Origin: Heloderma charlesbogerti
Lineage: Eukaryota > Chordata > Lepidosauria > Squamata > Helodermatidae
Direction of reading: 5' to 3'
Length of the DNA stretch: 64,000 nt
NCBI GenBank assembly: GCA_026122225.1
Contig: JANEZZ010001958.1
Coordinates: 372,001-436,000, forward strand
Positions 10,355 to 21,661 of the stretch are shown piece by piece; position 1 is the stretch's first letter, and every line of letters starts with the position of its first letter. A model generated the notes under the pieces. It did no database searches. It saw nothing but the letters and a program-made list of their open reading frames with translations, and had not been told where the DNA came from. Made by a program: the position numbers and the translations under genes.

Positions 10355-11257
10355 TAGGGATGTCAGAGAATTTCGCCATGAATCTCGGGGAGGCCGAATG
10401 CCAGCGCATTCGGCCCCCTGAAATCGGTGGCGAAACGGTCTGCCCCCCCCACCCCCCCGGGACGGGACTTACCTTGGGCGAATCTCCCTGGCGGCGGCGG
10501 CTCCAGCGGCGGTTCGGCAGCGGTTCAGCGGCGGCGGCTGCGGCTGCCGGTCTTCCGACCGGCTGCCGCCACTGCCATTTCCAAGTTTTAAAAAACAAAA
10601 TAACGTGATAGGCTACGTAAAGATTTACGCAGCCTATCACGGCTAGATTTTTAAAAAATACCGTGATAGGCTACGTAAATGTTTACATAGCCTATCACAG
10701 CTGAGTAAAAAAACCCAAAAAACCGCGCATACACAAATGGAGGTGCCCATGGGCGCCGCCATTTCCGTTCCTTATTTTGGCATGTCTAGTCTACGTAAAC
10801 ATTTACGTAGACTACAGCGAAAATAAGGGGAACACAAATAGCATAGACATAAATGTTTACGTAGACTAGACATGCCAAAATAAGGAATGCAAATGGCAGC
10901 GCCCATGGGCTCTGCCATTTGCATACGCGCGGGGGGGGTTGTTAACTCAGCCGTGATAGGCTACATAAACATTTACGTAGCCTATCATGGCTGACTGCAG
11001 GGACGCAAATGGCGGCTGCTACGGCCACCGCCATTTACAGACTCGGCTGGACAGGATTCGCGGCGGGAGGGATGGGGCGCCTCCCCCCCGGCCAGAATTT
11101 CACGGGGGAGGGACGGGGCGCCTCCCCCTGGCCAAAATTTCAGGGGGGAGGGACAGGACGCCTCCCCCCCAGCCAGAATTTCGGGGGGAGGGACGGAGCA
11201 CCTCCCCCCCCCACGAATCAAATTTTGTAAAACGTAAGTGACTTTCGTACATCCCTA
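10355..11257 (-). mobile_element. Family P hAT-like element P5
   Basis: R end TAGGGATGTCAGAGAATTTC on the left, L end TTTCGTACATCCCTA on the right. Contains F, S (ACTTACCTTGGG), E (GGTCTTCCGACC), two A hairpins (10602-10702), C with CCCATGGGC centre, B, truncated D, B, C, A, then four GC-rich GGGGAGGGACGG blocks and S (ACGTAAGTGAC). Flanks AATATGTC and AATGTTGC agree at 5 of 8, so the duplication is decayed. Confidence 0.85.
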
Positions 11258-11496
11258 AATGTTGCATGGACAAAACTGTTTCTCATTTTATAAAAAGACC
11301 ACCAGCTATATTGCTGGCTTTATAGAAAGGTATGTTATACCTAGCAAAACAACCACTTGGGTTGGGGGCAGAGTGACAGACCATACACTGCACAAATCCC
11401 CAAGGGAGTGAATACATGTCCCTCAGTGCACACAGCACAAGGAGGAATGGTCCCCCCCCATACCCTGGGGTCACTCTAATCCAGGGGTGCAGGACC

Positions 11497-11903
11497 TAAG
11501 AACATCAGAGAAATTGCAAAGAGAGCAAATGAGTTCAGATTTCTATGAATCCGATGCACGGATTCCACAGTGGACTGGCTTTTCCTGAGCTGCATGGATT
11601 CCGCAGACTTGTGGAGCATTTAAAAAAAATCCTGGAATTTTACGCAAATTTAGTTGTAGAAAAATATGTACAATTTTTAAAAAAACCTACAGGCTGAAAA
11701 TACACATTTCCCCCATAGGCTAAAGAATGAGAACGTGGGGGGGGGGATTTGTGCATTTTCGCACGTGCAAATTTGCGCGAATGCGAATCCAGGAAATTGG
11801 AAAAAAAATCTAATTCTGTCAATGAGCTGACGACGGAACGAAAGGCATCTGACAATCCATGAGATGCAGACAGAACAGATTTTACAAAACCCATACATCC
11901 TTA
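11497..11903 (+). mobile_element. hAT-like MITE, family F4, diverged
   Basis: Termini TAAGAACATCAGAG and CATACATCCTTA with flanks GCAGGACC and TCAGAACC (6 of 8). Interior resembles 25298-25704 (ATTTCTATGAATCCGAT, AACGAAAGGCAT) and, inverted, 28389-28817. The interval 11258-11496 before it shows no recognisable feature. Confidence 0.65.
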
Positions 11904-11925
11904 TCAGAACCCCAAATCCAGCCTG

Positions 11926-12040
11926 CTTGAGGAGTCTGGAGTTCTCAGGAGTCTTGAGGAGTTCTGGAGTTCTGAGTCTGGAGTTCTGAGGAGCTTGAGG
12001 AGTCTGAAGTTCCAGTAATCTGGAGTTCCCCAGATTACTA
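11926..12040 (+). repeat. Degenerate short tandem repeat
   Basis: Irregular repeats of words such as GGAGTCTGGAGTTCTGAG fill this stretch. It ends in a small palindrome (GTAATCTGGAGTTCCCCAGATTAC near 12016). It probably arose by local slippage. Confidence 0.6.
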
Positions 12041-12097
12041 CACACTCTTCCCTGACACCACATCCTTTCCCTTGGAAAATGCAATCCTGTACCATCA

Positions 12098-12430
12098 TAA
12101 GAACATAAGAAGAGCCATGCAGGATCAGAGCAAGGGTTTATCTAGTCCATCATTCTATCCCCCTGTAGCCAATCAGCTGCTAGTGGGAAATCCAGAAATA
12201 GGACCTGCTGTGGAGTACTTTAGTCCTGCTGCTAGTAATTCCCCCTTTGCCCCATTGCCTTCCCACAAAATTGCCCCCCAATATGCCACCCATAAATACT
12301 GTTTAATTTGTTTGAACTCTGATGATTCCAAAGCTATCTTATTTGTATATTTATACAAACTTTTCTACCCCACTTTTCAATGTAGATTCTCAGCAGCTTC
12401 CCAAATCATACTAAAAATTTGAATGTAAAA
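12098..12430 (+). repeat. Amniote interspersed repeat of the CATAAGAACATAAGAAGAGCC type
   Basis: The opening CATAAGAACATAAGAAGAGC followed by GCAGGATCAGAGCAAGG and ATCTAGTCCA is a familiar retroposon segment in reptile genomes. The remaining 200 bases are diverged. I cannot assign it to a named family without a library. P6 starts directly after it. Confidence 0.55.
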
Positions 12431-12432
12431 CA

Positions 12433-13460
12433 TAGGGATGTATGAAAGGTACTTACCTTTCGCGGATTATGTTTATGGTTTGGGGGGAGGCGTTCCATCC
12501 CTCCCCCCGGAATCCTCGCTGAGGGGGGAGGCGCTCAGTTCCTTCCCCCCCTGGAATCCTGGCCGGCCGGCTGTGCTCTGCAGCGATTCTGCAGAGCCGC
12601 CGGCCAGCTCCGCCAGCAGCCAGACATCCGCTGTGCTCCACTATGCTCTGCCGTGCTCCGCCAGCAGCCGGACATCAGCGACATCCGGCTGCTGGCTAGC
12701 AGGGATGCAAATGCTGGCGGCCGTAGCCGCTGCCGTTTGTGTCCCTGCAGTCAGCCGTGATAGGCTATGTAAATGTTTATGTAACCTATCACGGCTGACT
12801 TAAAAAACAACAACAACAACGCGCATATGCAAATGGCGGCGGCCACGGCTGCCACCATTTGTGTTCCTTATTTTGGCATGTCTTAGTCTACGTAAACATT
12901 TACGTAGACCAAAATGGCGAAAACAAGGGGAACGCAAATAGCGTAGATGCTATGCTATTTGCGTTCCCCTTGTTTTCACCGTCTTAGTCTACATAAATGT
13001 TTACATAGACTAAGACGTGCCAAAATAAGGAACGCAAATGGCGGCGGCCATGGCAGCCACCATTTGCGTACGCGCATTTTTGTTTTTTTAAAAAAAGTCA
13101 GCCATGATAGGCTACGTAAACATTTACGTAGCCTATCATGTTTTTTTAAAAAAACCTAGCCGTGATAGGCTACGTAAATCTTTACGTAGCTTATCACTTT
13201 TTTTGTTTTTGTTTTTGTTTTAACCTGGAAATGGCGGCAGCGGCAGCTGGTCGGAAGACCGGCCGCTGCAGCCGCCGCCGCCGCCGCACCACTGCCAGAG
13301 CCTTCACCGGAGCCGCCACTGCCAGGAAGATCTGCCCAAGGTAAGTCTTGTCCCAGGGTGGCGGGGTGGTGGCGGGCCATTCCGCCACCGATTTCGGGGG
13401 GCCGAATGTGCTGGCATTCGGCCTCCCTGAGATCCGTGGCGGAATTTTCGTACATCCCTA
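12433..13460 (+). mobile_element. Family P hAT-like element P6 (complete reference copy, 8-bp TSD)
   Basis: Perfect duplication GTAAAACA at 12425-12432 and 13461-13468; length 1028 bp. Order: L with S inverted (ACTTACC), GC-rich block including an internal CTCCGCCAGCAGCCGGACAT repeat, A (12751-12800), C (about 12820-12877), B (12883-12912), D (12920-12980), B, C (to 13075), A (13098-13141), A (13157-13200), E (GGTCGGAAGACC near 13249), S (AAGGTAAGTC near 13338), F, R. The outer flanks of the B hairpins, GGCATGTCTTAGTC and GACTAAGACGTGCC, pair across D. Local hairpins therefore sit inside a larger palindrome of about 250 bp. No coding capacity. Confidence 0.93.
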
Positions 13461-13555
13461 GTAAAACATAATCAAGCAAATGGTTTCATGCAAAAGGGTT
13501 AACGAACACACAAGGATGCCAATATCATGAGTAGATGTAATGTTAATCTGTGGCA

Positions 13556-13678
13556 GCTTTGCCCAGTCAGGGCCCACCTAGATGTTTTGGATATCAACTC
13601 CCAACTGGCCCAATCCACATGGCCTATGGTCAGGCATGCTGCTAGTTGGAGTCCAAAATATGAGGAAGCCTGATCTTT
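13556..13678. mobile_element. Small palindromic MITE relic
   Basis: CAACTCCCAACTGGCC...GGCCTATGGTCAGG...CTAGTTGGAGTCCAAAA is the reptile repeat whose intact form reads as an inverted ACAACTCCCATCA...TGATGGGAGTTGT unit. The arms are partly decayed. Confidence 0.5.
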
Positions 13679-15028
13679 GATATGCCAGAGTAATTATGTG
13701 CTCACCGTAAGAACTTTTATGAAGACAATGAAGTATATATTTCTCTCTGAAATCTGAGCTGTTCAGAGTTTGGTGGAACGTTTATTCAATTCTTCATTTT
13801 TCAATGGGAATACTAAGTCCAATTGTGCACACAGGAGGAGAACCACCACTATCACCAGCAGCCTGGTTGCCTCGCATTTGGATGTGCAGACAAGAAGAGA
13901 AGTCTTCCCAAGAGGGCCAGCCCGGGACATATCACTGCCTGGGACATATTGTGCCCCCCTTCCATGTACAGAAACTAGACAGACTGGCAACTGAATCGTA
14001 TTCCAACACTGGCTGTGGGAGAGCGCCCCACACCACAACATCTGAGGACAGCAGGCTAGCTTAGGGAGTGTGGGACAGGCCTCAAGGCACACAAAACTGT
14101 CCTCCAACAGAAAGAATGGTCTGGGGGCTCAGAAGGAATGGCTGACCCCCCCCCCAGAAACTGCTGCCTGAAGCAGCTCCCTCACCCTGTCTTATTGTAG
14201 GGCCAACCCTGCTTCCCAACCTGTGCCTTTGACAACTGCATGGCATTGGCAGCATAATTGCACTCCAAACTCCTGTTTAAGCTGCAGCAATAGGAAAACC
14301 TACATCAGTTGAATTTCTGTTGGTAGGCATCAGTTAAAGGCATCCAGGAACTTGGTTAACAATTATGTTGTTTAACTTGTTGATGAGATGTGAGTGTCTC
14401 TCTGTGTGTGTACTTCTGTGTGTCTAATCCCACTCATTTTTAATTGATGTTTTGCTGTATTATACTTTTGATTGTTATCAACACCAGAACCTCATTGTTG
14501 TTGGTGAAGGGTGGTATAGACTATGCTGAAATAAATAAATGATTCTGTAAGAGTTTGTAAAAATGACCAGCAAAATTGTGGACTCCTTTACAGGGAAATT
14601 CTAGTGGAGAAAGATGCTGAATAGTGCACTAATAGACGATGGATGGGCAGACTGGTGCCTAGTCCCACCACAATAATGTCTTGGATATTAGAGAAAATCC
14701 CTTTGAGCAGAATGTAAGATACAGACAGTAGAATAGTGAAGTAGGGTAGGGGTGTCAGTTCAGAATGGATTGAAAGGGAATACTCCTCTGACACAACTCA
14801 TAATTAACTGATGGAATTTGGTGGTGATGGTAAAGGGTTTAGACGGCTTTGGGGAAAGTAAATGTGGGGATTACATGTCTATCAATAGCTATTTGCTATG
14901 ATAGATAAATGGCATCTCTGTGTTCAGAGGCAAAATGACCACATCCTGGGGACAAATTACAAGGGAAGACCATTTTTTCCTTAACTTTGCTTAACTTTGT
15001 ACCCTGGTCTGGAATCCAGTTTTGTTGG
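13679..15028. other. No gene seen; one LINE tail relic at 14497-14541
   Basis: The text GAAGGGTGGTATAGACTATG...AAATAAATAAATG at 14505-14541 looks like a CR1/L2 3' tail. The rest, including C-runs near 14148, has no recognisable element or frame. Confidence 0.4.
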
Positions 15029-16290
15029 TAGGGATGGAGGAGAAATTCATTCCGGTCCTATTTTAATGAAGACTTGCCTAAATTTGCACTTTTGAACCAC
15101 TATGTGAATCGGAACTCAGTTATTCTGTGAACATTTTGTAACAGATAGGGGTGCACGAAAGTCACTTACCTGGTCTCGCAGCTTTTCGCGGTGGGGGGGA
15201 GGCGCTTCGCTGCTCCCCCCGCGAAGTTCAGGCCAGGGGGGGAGGATTCCCGCCTCACCCAGCCGAAATTCAGGCCGGGGAGGAGGCTTCCCGCCTCGCC
15301 CGGCCACGAACGCGAAAGTTAAAAAAAAAAACACGCCCCAGTGATAGGCTACGTGACGATTAACGTAGCCTATCACGGCTAGATCTGCAAAGTCAGCCGT
15401 GATAGGCTATGTAAATCGTCACGTAGCCTATCACGGGTGACTTAAAAAAAAAAAAAAAAAGCGTGTATGGATAATGGCGGCCCCCATAGGGAGCCGCCAT
15501 TCGCGTTCCTTATTTGGTCGCTGTAGTCTATGTAAATCTTTACGTAGACTACAGCGAAAATAAGGGCAACGCAAATAGCGTTGCCCTTATTTTCGCCGTA
15601 GTCTACGTAATCTTTACGTAGACTACAGCAACCAAATAAGGAACGGGAATGGCGGCTCCCTATGGGGGCAGTCATTATCCGTAGGCGCTTTTTTTTCTTT
15701 TTTTTTAAGTCACCCGTGATAGACTACGTGATGATTTACGTAGCCTATCACGGCTGACTTTGCAGATCTAGCCGTGATAGGCTACGTTAATTGTCACGTA
15801 GCCTATCACGGGGGCGTTTTTTTTTTTCTTTTATTGGAATGGCGGCGGCGGCAGACGGTCGAAAGACCGGCTGCTGCTCCCGCCCTGGACGAAGACCCGA
15901 CGAACCGCCGGCCAGACCCGCCGCCGGGAGGGACCTTCGGCAAAGGTAAGTCCCATCCCGGGGGGGGCGGGGGGCGGAGAATTTCTCCCCGAAACCTGTT
16001 TGGGGGGCCGAACATATTGGCGCTCGGCTCCCCGAAGTGTCGGGGAGACATTCTCCTCCATCCCTAGTAACAGAGTGCTCCAATACTACTACTACTGCTA
16101 CTACTAATAATAATGACACAAAATATAACTAGGGAAAATGACATTCATTATATTAAGACAATTTCTTGCAAAAATGTGTATATTAGGCAAAACGCATAAA
16201 AATGCATGGATTTAGACAATTGTGTACAAAGATGCTTATGAATTTCCATGCACGCTTTTTTTTTAAAAAAGTGAATTATTAGTCTGACCT
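15029..16290. mobile_element. hAT-like relic, family F8, split by P7
   Basis: Starts TAGGGATGGAGGAG at 15029 and resumes after P7 at 16067. Words such as TATTAGGCAAAACGCATAAA at about 16180 recur at 41940-41960. The right terminus is not clear. A short (TAC)n/(TAA)n tract lies at 16086-16112. Confidence 0.45.
15146..16066 (+). mobile_element. Family P hAT-like element P7 (complete, 8-bp TSD)
   Basis: Perfect duplication GTAACAGA at 15138-15145 and 16067-16074. L TAGGGGTGCACG, S inverted, two GC-rich blocks, two A hairpins, C, B, D (AACGCAAATAGCGTT near 15570), B, C, two A hairpins, E with a GAAA loop (15858-15871), S (AAAGGTAAGTCCC near 15941), F, R. Close to P2 and P9. Confidence 0.93.
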
Positions 16291-16301
16291 TAGCAGGGAA
16301 C

Positions 16302-17782
16302 TAGGGGTGTACGAAACCCCACTTACCTGGCTCCACCAGGTTCTGCGGGGGGGGGGGGAGGCACTCCATCCCTCCCTCCGGAATACTGGCTGGCCAGCTG
16401 CACTCTGCGGGGATTCCGTGGAGCTGCCGGCTGGCTCCACCAGCAGCCAGACATCCGGCCGCTGGCTAGCAGGGATGCAAATGGCGGCTGTTGTAGCTGC
16501 CGCTGTTTGCGTCCCTGTATTCAGCCGTGATAGGCTACATAAAGACTTACGCAGCCTATCACGTCTGGGTTAAAAAAAACAACGCATACGCAAATGGCGG
16601 CGGCTACGGCTGCTGCCATTTGTGTTCCTTATTTTTGGTTGTCTTAGTCTACGTAAATATTTACGTAGGCTAAGATGGCAAAAATAAGGGGGAACGCAAA
16701 TAGCGTAGTGGGCGCTATTTGCGTTCCCCTTTATTTTCACCATCGTAGTCTACGTAAATATTTACGTAGACTAAAGGTAAAGATAAAGGTGTCCCCAACC
16801 AGTCGTGTCCAACTCTAGGGTGTGGTGCTCATCTCCATTTCTAAGCTGAAGAGCGAGCGCTGTCCGAAGACGCTTCCGTGGTCATGTGGCCGGCATGACT
16901 GAGCACCGAGGTGCACGGAACGCTGTTACCTTTCCCGCCGAAGTGGTACCTATTTATCTACTTGCAATTTCTTGCTTTCAAACTGCTAGGTTGGCAGAAG
17001 CTGGGACTGAAGACAGGAGCTCACTCCATCACGCAGCACTCGGGTCTCGAACTGCTGTCCTGCTGACCTTCCGGTCTGCAGTTCAGTGTCTTAATCACTA
17101 AGCCACCATGGCCCCCAAAGGAAAGTTTCCTCCTGTGCAAGCACCGGGTCATTACTGACCCCTAGAGGGACGCCGCTTGCACTAGCGTTTTTGTGGCAGA
17201 CTATAGCGGGGTGGTTTGCTATTGCCTTCCCCAGTCGTGACTACCTTTTCCCCCAGCAAGCTGGGTCCTCATTTTACCAACCTCGGAAGGATGGAAGGCT
17301 GAATCGATCTGAGCCAGCTACTGGGACCCAGTTTCCACTGGGATCGAACTCAGGTCGTGGGGAGAGCTTTGGTTGCTATACAGCCGCCTACCACTCTGCG
17401 CCACACGAGGCTCTTAAGACTACGACGGCCAAAAATAAGAAACACAAACGGCGGCAGCTGTACCGCCGCCATTTGTGTATGCATTTGTTTTTTTAAACCC
17501 AGACATGATAGGCTATGTAAGTCTTTACGTAGCCTACCACAAATCGGCGGGGGGAAAGACTGCAAATGGCAGCGGCGGCAGCCGTTCAGAAGACCAGCCG
17601 CCGCCAAAGCCGCCGCTGGAGCCACCGCCATCCAGAACATCCGCCCCAGGTAAGTCTCATCGCAAGGGGGATCCGTGGGGGGGCAGGAGGGTGGCAGGGC
17701 ATTCTGCCACGGAGTTCGTGGGGCTGAATGCACTGGCATTCGGCCTCACCGAGATCCGTGGCGGAATTTTCTGACATCCCTA
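16302..17782 (+). mobile_element. Family P hAT-like element P8 with inserted SINE (8-bp TSD)
   Basis: Perfect duplication CAGGGAAC at 16294-16301 and 17783-17790. Without the SINE at 16774-17416 it is about 835 bp. Contains L, S inverted, GC-rich block, A (16525-16562), C, B, D, B cut by the SINE, C, A, E (TCAGAAGACC near 17585), S (CCAGGTAAGTCTC near 17646), F, R. Confidence 0.92.
16774..17416 (-). mobile_element. Tandem pair of tRNA-derived squamate SINEs
   Basis: Unit one (16774-17113) has the common squamate text GGTCATGTGGCCGGCATGAC and CTGCTAGGTTGGCAGAAGCTG. It ends in an inverted tRNA-like head (CACTAAGCCACCATGG). Unit two (17116-17416) has CCTCGGAAGGATGGAAGGCT, GGGATCGAACTCAGG and CTGCGCCACA, again an inverted tRNA-like head. 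Both lie on the minus strand. AGACTA at 16768-16773 and 17417-17422 is the probable target duplication inside a B hairpin of P8. Exact SINE family names would need a repeat library. Confidence 0.75.
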
Positions 17783-18062
17783 CAGGGAACAGACCCGTTT
17801 TATGAAGAGCTAAAGAATGTGGGGATGAATTCAAGTGTCTCCTTTACATAGGATCTAAAGCAGCCTTTGAAATAGGCCAAGATCAATTGAATGCCCTATG
17901 CAAATTCAGACGGAGACACTTTTGTATGGGGGAAATAATGTGTTTCATCTGATGTGAAACAAACAAAAATGTGCACTGAGCACTTCCAAGAAAGGGCAAA
18001 GATGCTGCAGAGTATGCTGCCCCAACATTTACAATGTTAGGATACATCCACACGAGCACACA

Positions 18063-18305
18063 CTATCACATTTTTTATTTATTACATGTATATCCAACCA
18101 TTTTCCCCCTCTTGCAAGGAAACCAAGGAAGCTTTTATGGTCCTCTTCCTCTCCTTCCCCCTCCCAACAACCCTGTGAGGTAGATTAGGCTGAGAGTCAG
18201 TGACTGCCCCAAAGTCACCCAAGGAACTTCATGGATGAGTGGGGATTAGAACCCAGATCACCTGAGTCCCACCCCAACATTTTAACCACTACACCACACT
18301 GCCTG
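18063..18305 (-). mobile_element. tRNA-derived SINE
   Basis: The minus-strand SINE shows an inverted tail (TTTTTATTTATTACATGTAT), a conserved body (CAACCCTGTGAGGTAGATTAGG) and an inverted head (GGGGATTAGAACCCAGATC, CCACTACACCACACTG). The head corresponds to a B-box-like region. Relatives lie at 20515, 42160, 58838 and 60366. 17791-18062 shows nothing recognisable. Confidence 0.75.
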
Positions 18306-18433
18306 TCTTCTTTTGGGATAGCACATCCTTGTTTGAAGGGTGGGGTAGAAATCACCACAATAAGTAAATATGGCTGCAATCCTATTTGCACATATCTGGC
18401 AGCAACTCCTTCTGAATTCAGTGGGGCTCCCAT

Positions 18434-19286
18434 TAGGGGTGGACGAAAGTCCCTTACCTGTCGTCGAAGGACGTTCACGGTGGGGGGGAGGTGCTTTGCT
18501 GCTCCCCCCGCGAAGTTCAGGCCGGGGGGGGAAGGCTTCCCGCCTCGCCCCGGCCGTAATTCAGGCCGGGGAGGAGGCTTCCCGCCTTGCCCGGCCGCGA
18601 ACGCAAAAGTTAAAAAAAAAAAAAACGCCCCCTGATAGGCTACATGACGATTAACGTAGCCTATCACGGCTAGATCTGCAAAGTCAGCCGTGATAGGCTA
18701 TGTCAATCGTCACGTAGCCTATCACGGGTGACTTTAAAAAAAAAAAAGCGCGTACGCTAATGGCGGCCCCTATAGGGAGCCGACATTCGCGTTCCTTATT
18801 TAGTCGCTGTAGTCTACATAAACATTTACGTAGACTACAGTGACCAAATAAGGAACGGGAATGGCAGCTCCCTATGGGGGCCGCCATTATCCGTACGCGC
18901 TTTTTTTTTTTTTTAAGTCACCCGTGATAGGCTACGTGACGATTGACGTAGCCTATCACGGCTGACTTTGCAAATCTAGCCGTGATAGGCTACGTTAATC
19001 ATCACGTAGCCTATCAGGGGGCATTTTGTTTTTTTTTCTTTTATTGCAATGGCGGCGGCGGCAGCCGGTCGAAAGACCGGCTGCTGCTCCCGCCCCGCTC
19101 GAACACCTGCTGAACTGCCGGCCGGACCCGCCGCCGGGAGGGACATTCGACGAAGGTAAGTCCTGTCCTGGGGTGTGTGTGGGGGGTGGGGGGTTGGAGG
19201 ATTTCTCCCCGAAACTTGTTCGGGGGGCCGAACACGTTGGCGCTCGGCCCCCCGAAGTTTCAGGGAGAAATTCTCCGCCATCCCTA
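18434..19286 (+). mobile_element. Family P hAT-like element P9 (complete)
   Basis: Duplication GCTCCCAT at 18426-18433 against GCTCACAT at 19287-19294 (7 of 8). L TAGGGGTGGACG, S inverted with CCTTACC, two GC-rich blocks, two A hairpins, C, a single B core (18808-18840), C, two A hairpins, E with GAAA loop (about 19065-19080), S (AAGGTAAGTCCTG near 19155), F, R. D is missing, so one B replaces the usual B-D-B. Confidence 0.92.
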
Positions 19287-19684
19287 GCTCACATACAGTA
19301 TGAGTAGCTGTACACTGTATTATGCAAATAATGTGCGAATAATATGAAAATAATGTACACTGTACATTATTTTCCTCCAAGGAGACATGAACATTTTATC
19401 CCCACCACAAAGCTGAGAGGAAGTCAGCCTGAGAGAATGTGTCTGAGACGTTCATCCAAGTGTCTTGGACTCAAGAGTCTAATGATCACTACATCACAAT
19501 GAGTCTCAAAGAAACAGAGTTCCCTAGGACTGGGGAGAAGTTTGTTTGGCTTGCCTTTGTAAGTGAACCCACCTAACTTGCACTTCCCAGAGCAATATGT
19601 GGATCAGAACACCGTTATCCTTCAGACTGTGAAGTTCCCCAAATTTTGCAATGCAGTTCTCAGCTTGAAAATGGCATGGAAAAA

Positions 19685-20225
19685 TGCCTTTTCCTTGTGT
19701 GTCGTGTCTTTTTTAGTTTGTAAGCCTGCAGGCAGGGACTGTCTTCTTTGTTCATTGATTGTAAGCTGCTCCGGGAGCCTTTTTTGGCTGAGGAGCAGGA
19801 TAAAAATACAATAAATAAATAAATAAATATTTGCGGTCACCAGTCACTCTTATGCAAACGGGAATATTGCGCAAACCGAGAAGCGATAGAAAGTGAGATT
19901 TGCACACATTTCCACACATTTCCTAATGTGTGCAACCTCCCTCCATAGACTAAAGTGGGGCTGATTCAGTCAACAGGGAAATTTGTGCAAAATAGGAAAC
20001 GTGCACAAAATCGAACCGGGAAATGCAAATCAAACGCGAGCAAATGTCCAGCAATTTGCAAACATTTGGGGCGGACAAGTGCTTGTGCTTGTGATAGTGT
20101 CTAAGGCTTCAAACGTGGCATGTTCTGTGAGCAAAAAGAACATTCTCATACATCTGAGTAGTGCTGGGCTAGAAACCTTACAGGAATGTCTTATGTTCCT
20201 CCAACAAGGATAAGATCAACTGATT
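19685..20225. repeat. Segment paralogous to 7790-9010, without P4
   Basis: The LINE/SINE tail (19685-19830) and 20005-20225 match 7790-7969 and 8797-9010. Between them lie about 160 bases (19845-20004) that P4 replaces in the other copy. This middle part includes TTTGCACACATTTCCACACA and resembles an old hAT-like MITE. 19295-19684 shows nothing recognisable except F8-like text near 19570-19640. Confidence 0.7.
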
Positions 20226-20435
20226 AGGGAAGTTGGGGAAAACTGACTTCAAATTTTTGTGTGGATTTTCTTTTTATAAAAAAACCCAAACAATCAGACT
20301 GATGAGGAAATTAAACAGAATACATTTATGACTGAATGCATGTGAAAGTGGCATGGACTGGAAATAGACTGATTTGTCCATCCTGTGAGGTTCCACAAAC
20401 CTACTGTGAACGATTAACATTTGCCCTCTCATTCC

Positions 20436-20440
<5 letters not shown>

Positions 20441-20472
<32 letters not shown>
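20441..20472 (+). repeat. (TG)n microsatellite
   Basis: About sixteen uninterrupted TG units. Confidence 0.95.
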
Positions 20473-20475
<3 letters not shown>

Positions 20476-20514
20476 CCAGGCCTTAGTAATTCCCTCAGTC
20501 CTTGAATCTGCTCA

Positions 20515-20744
20515 ACACCTTTTTATTTATTTATTATTACATTCATATCCTGCCTTTTTTCCTCCTGCCAGGAACCCAAGACAGCTTACATAATCCCTCT
20601 CCTCTCCATTTTATCTTCACAGCAACCCTGTGAGGTAGAGCCAGTGACCAGCCCAAAGTCACCCAGTGAGCATCATGGCTGAGTAGGGGCTAAAATCTGG
20701 TTTCCCTAGTCCAACACTCTAACCACAACACCACTGGCTCCATT
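20515..20744 (-). mobile_element. tRNA-derived SINE
   Basis: Inverted tail TTTATTTATTTATTATTACA, body CAACCCTGTGAGGTAGAG, and inverted head ending CTAACCACAACACCACTGGC. Same family as 18063-18305. Confidence 0.75.
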
Positions 20745-20786
20745 TGGCACATTTTCAGAAGAAGGGGGAGATAGATGAGCATTTTT

Positions 20787-21492
20787 TGCGTCCTTCCAGG
20801 CTGCCGTGATAGGCTACGTAAGTATTTACGTAGCCTATCACAGCATGCCCCCCCAAAAAAACAGCGTACGCAAATGGCGGCAGCTATGGCGGCCACCATT
20901 TGCGTTCCCTATTTTTTTCCGTTCTAGCCTACGTAAATATTTACGTAGGCAATTACAGTGAAAAAAGAGGAACCGCAAATAGCGTAGTGAGCGCTATTTG
21001 CATTTCTTCTTTTTTTGCCGTAATTGCCTATGTAAATATTTATGTAGGATAAAATGGCGAGGAAAAAAAAGAACGCAAATAGCGCCCACTACGTTATTTG
21101 CAGTTCCCTTTTTTTTCGCTGTAATTGCCTACATAAATATTTACGTAGGCTAGAATGGCAAAAAATAGAGAATGCAAATGGCAGCCTCTGTAGCTGCCGC
21201 TATTTGCGTACGCTGGGTTTTGGGGGGGGGGGTTAGCTGTGATAGACTATGTAAATTCTTACGTAGCCTATCACAGCTGAAAGGACAGCAATAGCGGCTG
21301 CAGCAGCCCGGCCACGGCCGGCCAGGAGACCAGCTGCCGCCGCATCAACCACATCTGTCTCAGGTACGTTCCATCCTGGGGGATTCCACGGGGGCGGGGG
21401 ACAGGAGGCCATTCTGCCACGGATTCCGGGGGGCTGGATTCTACAGAATCCAGCCTCACTGGAATCCGTGGCAGAATTCTCTGCCATCCCTA
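20787..21492 (+). mobile_element. Family P hAT-like element P10, L end missing
   Basis: Begins inside the element (GCGTCCTTCCAGG then A). The equivalent point is internal in the copy at 54055-54919. A, C, three B-type hairpins whose outer arms are ATTGCC/GGCAAT or TAGCC/GGCTA, D-type AACGCAAATAGCG blocks, A, E-like GGAGACCAGCTGCC, S (CAGGTACGTTCC, one base off), F, and R ending 21492 are present. There is no TSD because the left half is gone. Confidence 0.8.
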
Positions 21493-21661
21493 GATAATAT
21501 ATGACTAAACTAGACCTGTTGCCTGAGCTCTTTGCAGGTTTTCGACTTACTATAATGAATTGTTATTATTTTCAACTCAAGTCTGCCTTCTCCTAAAGAT
21601 CAGGGATAAAGCTGATCCTGGAATGAAACAACAACAAACAAGCAACAACCCACATTCAAAC

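Noticed and set aside
17042..17113. A tRNA gene
   Set aside because: The tRNA-like text is an inverted, diverged SINE head without a cloverleaf that I can complete.
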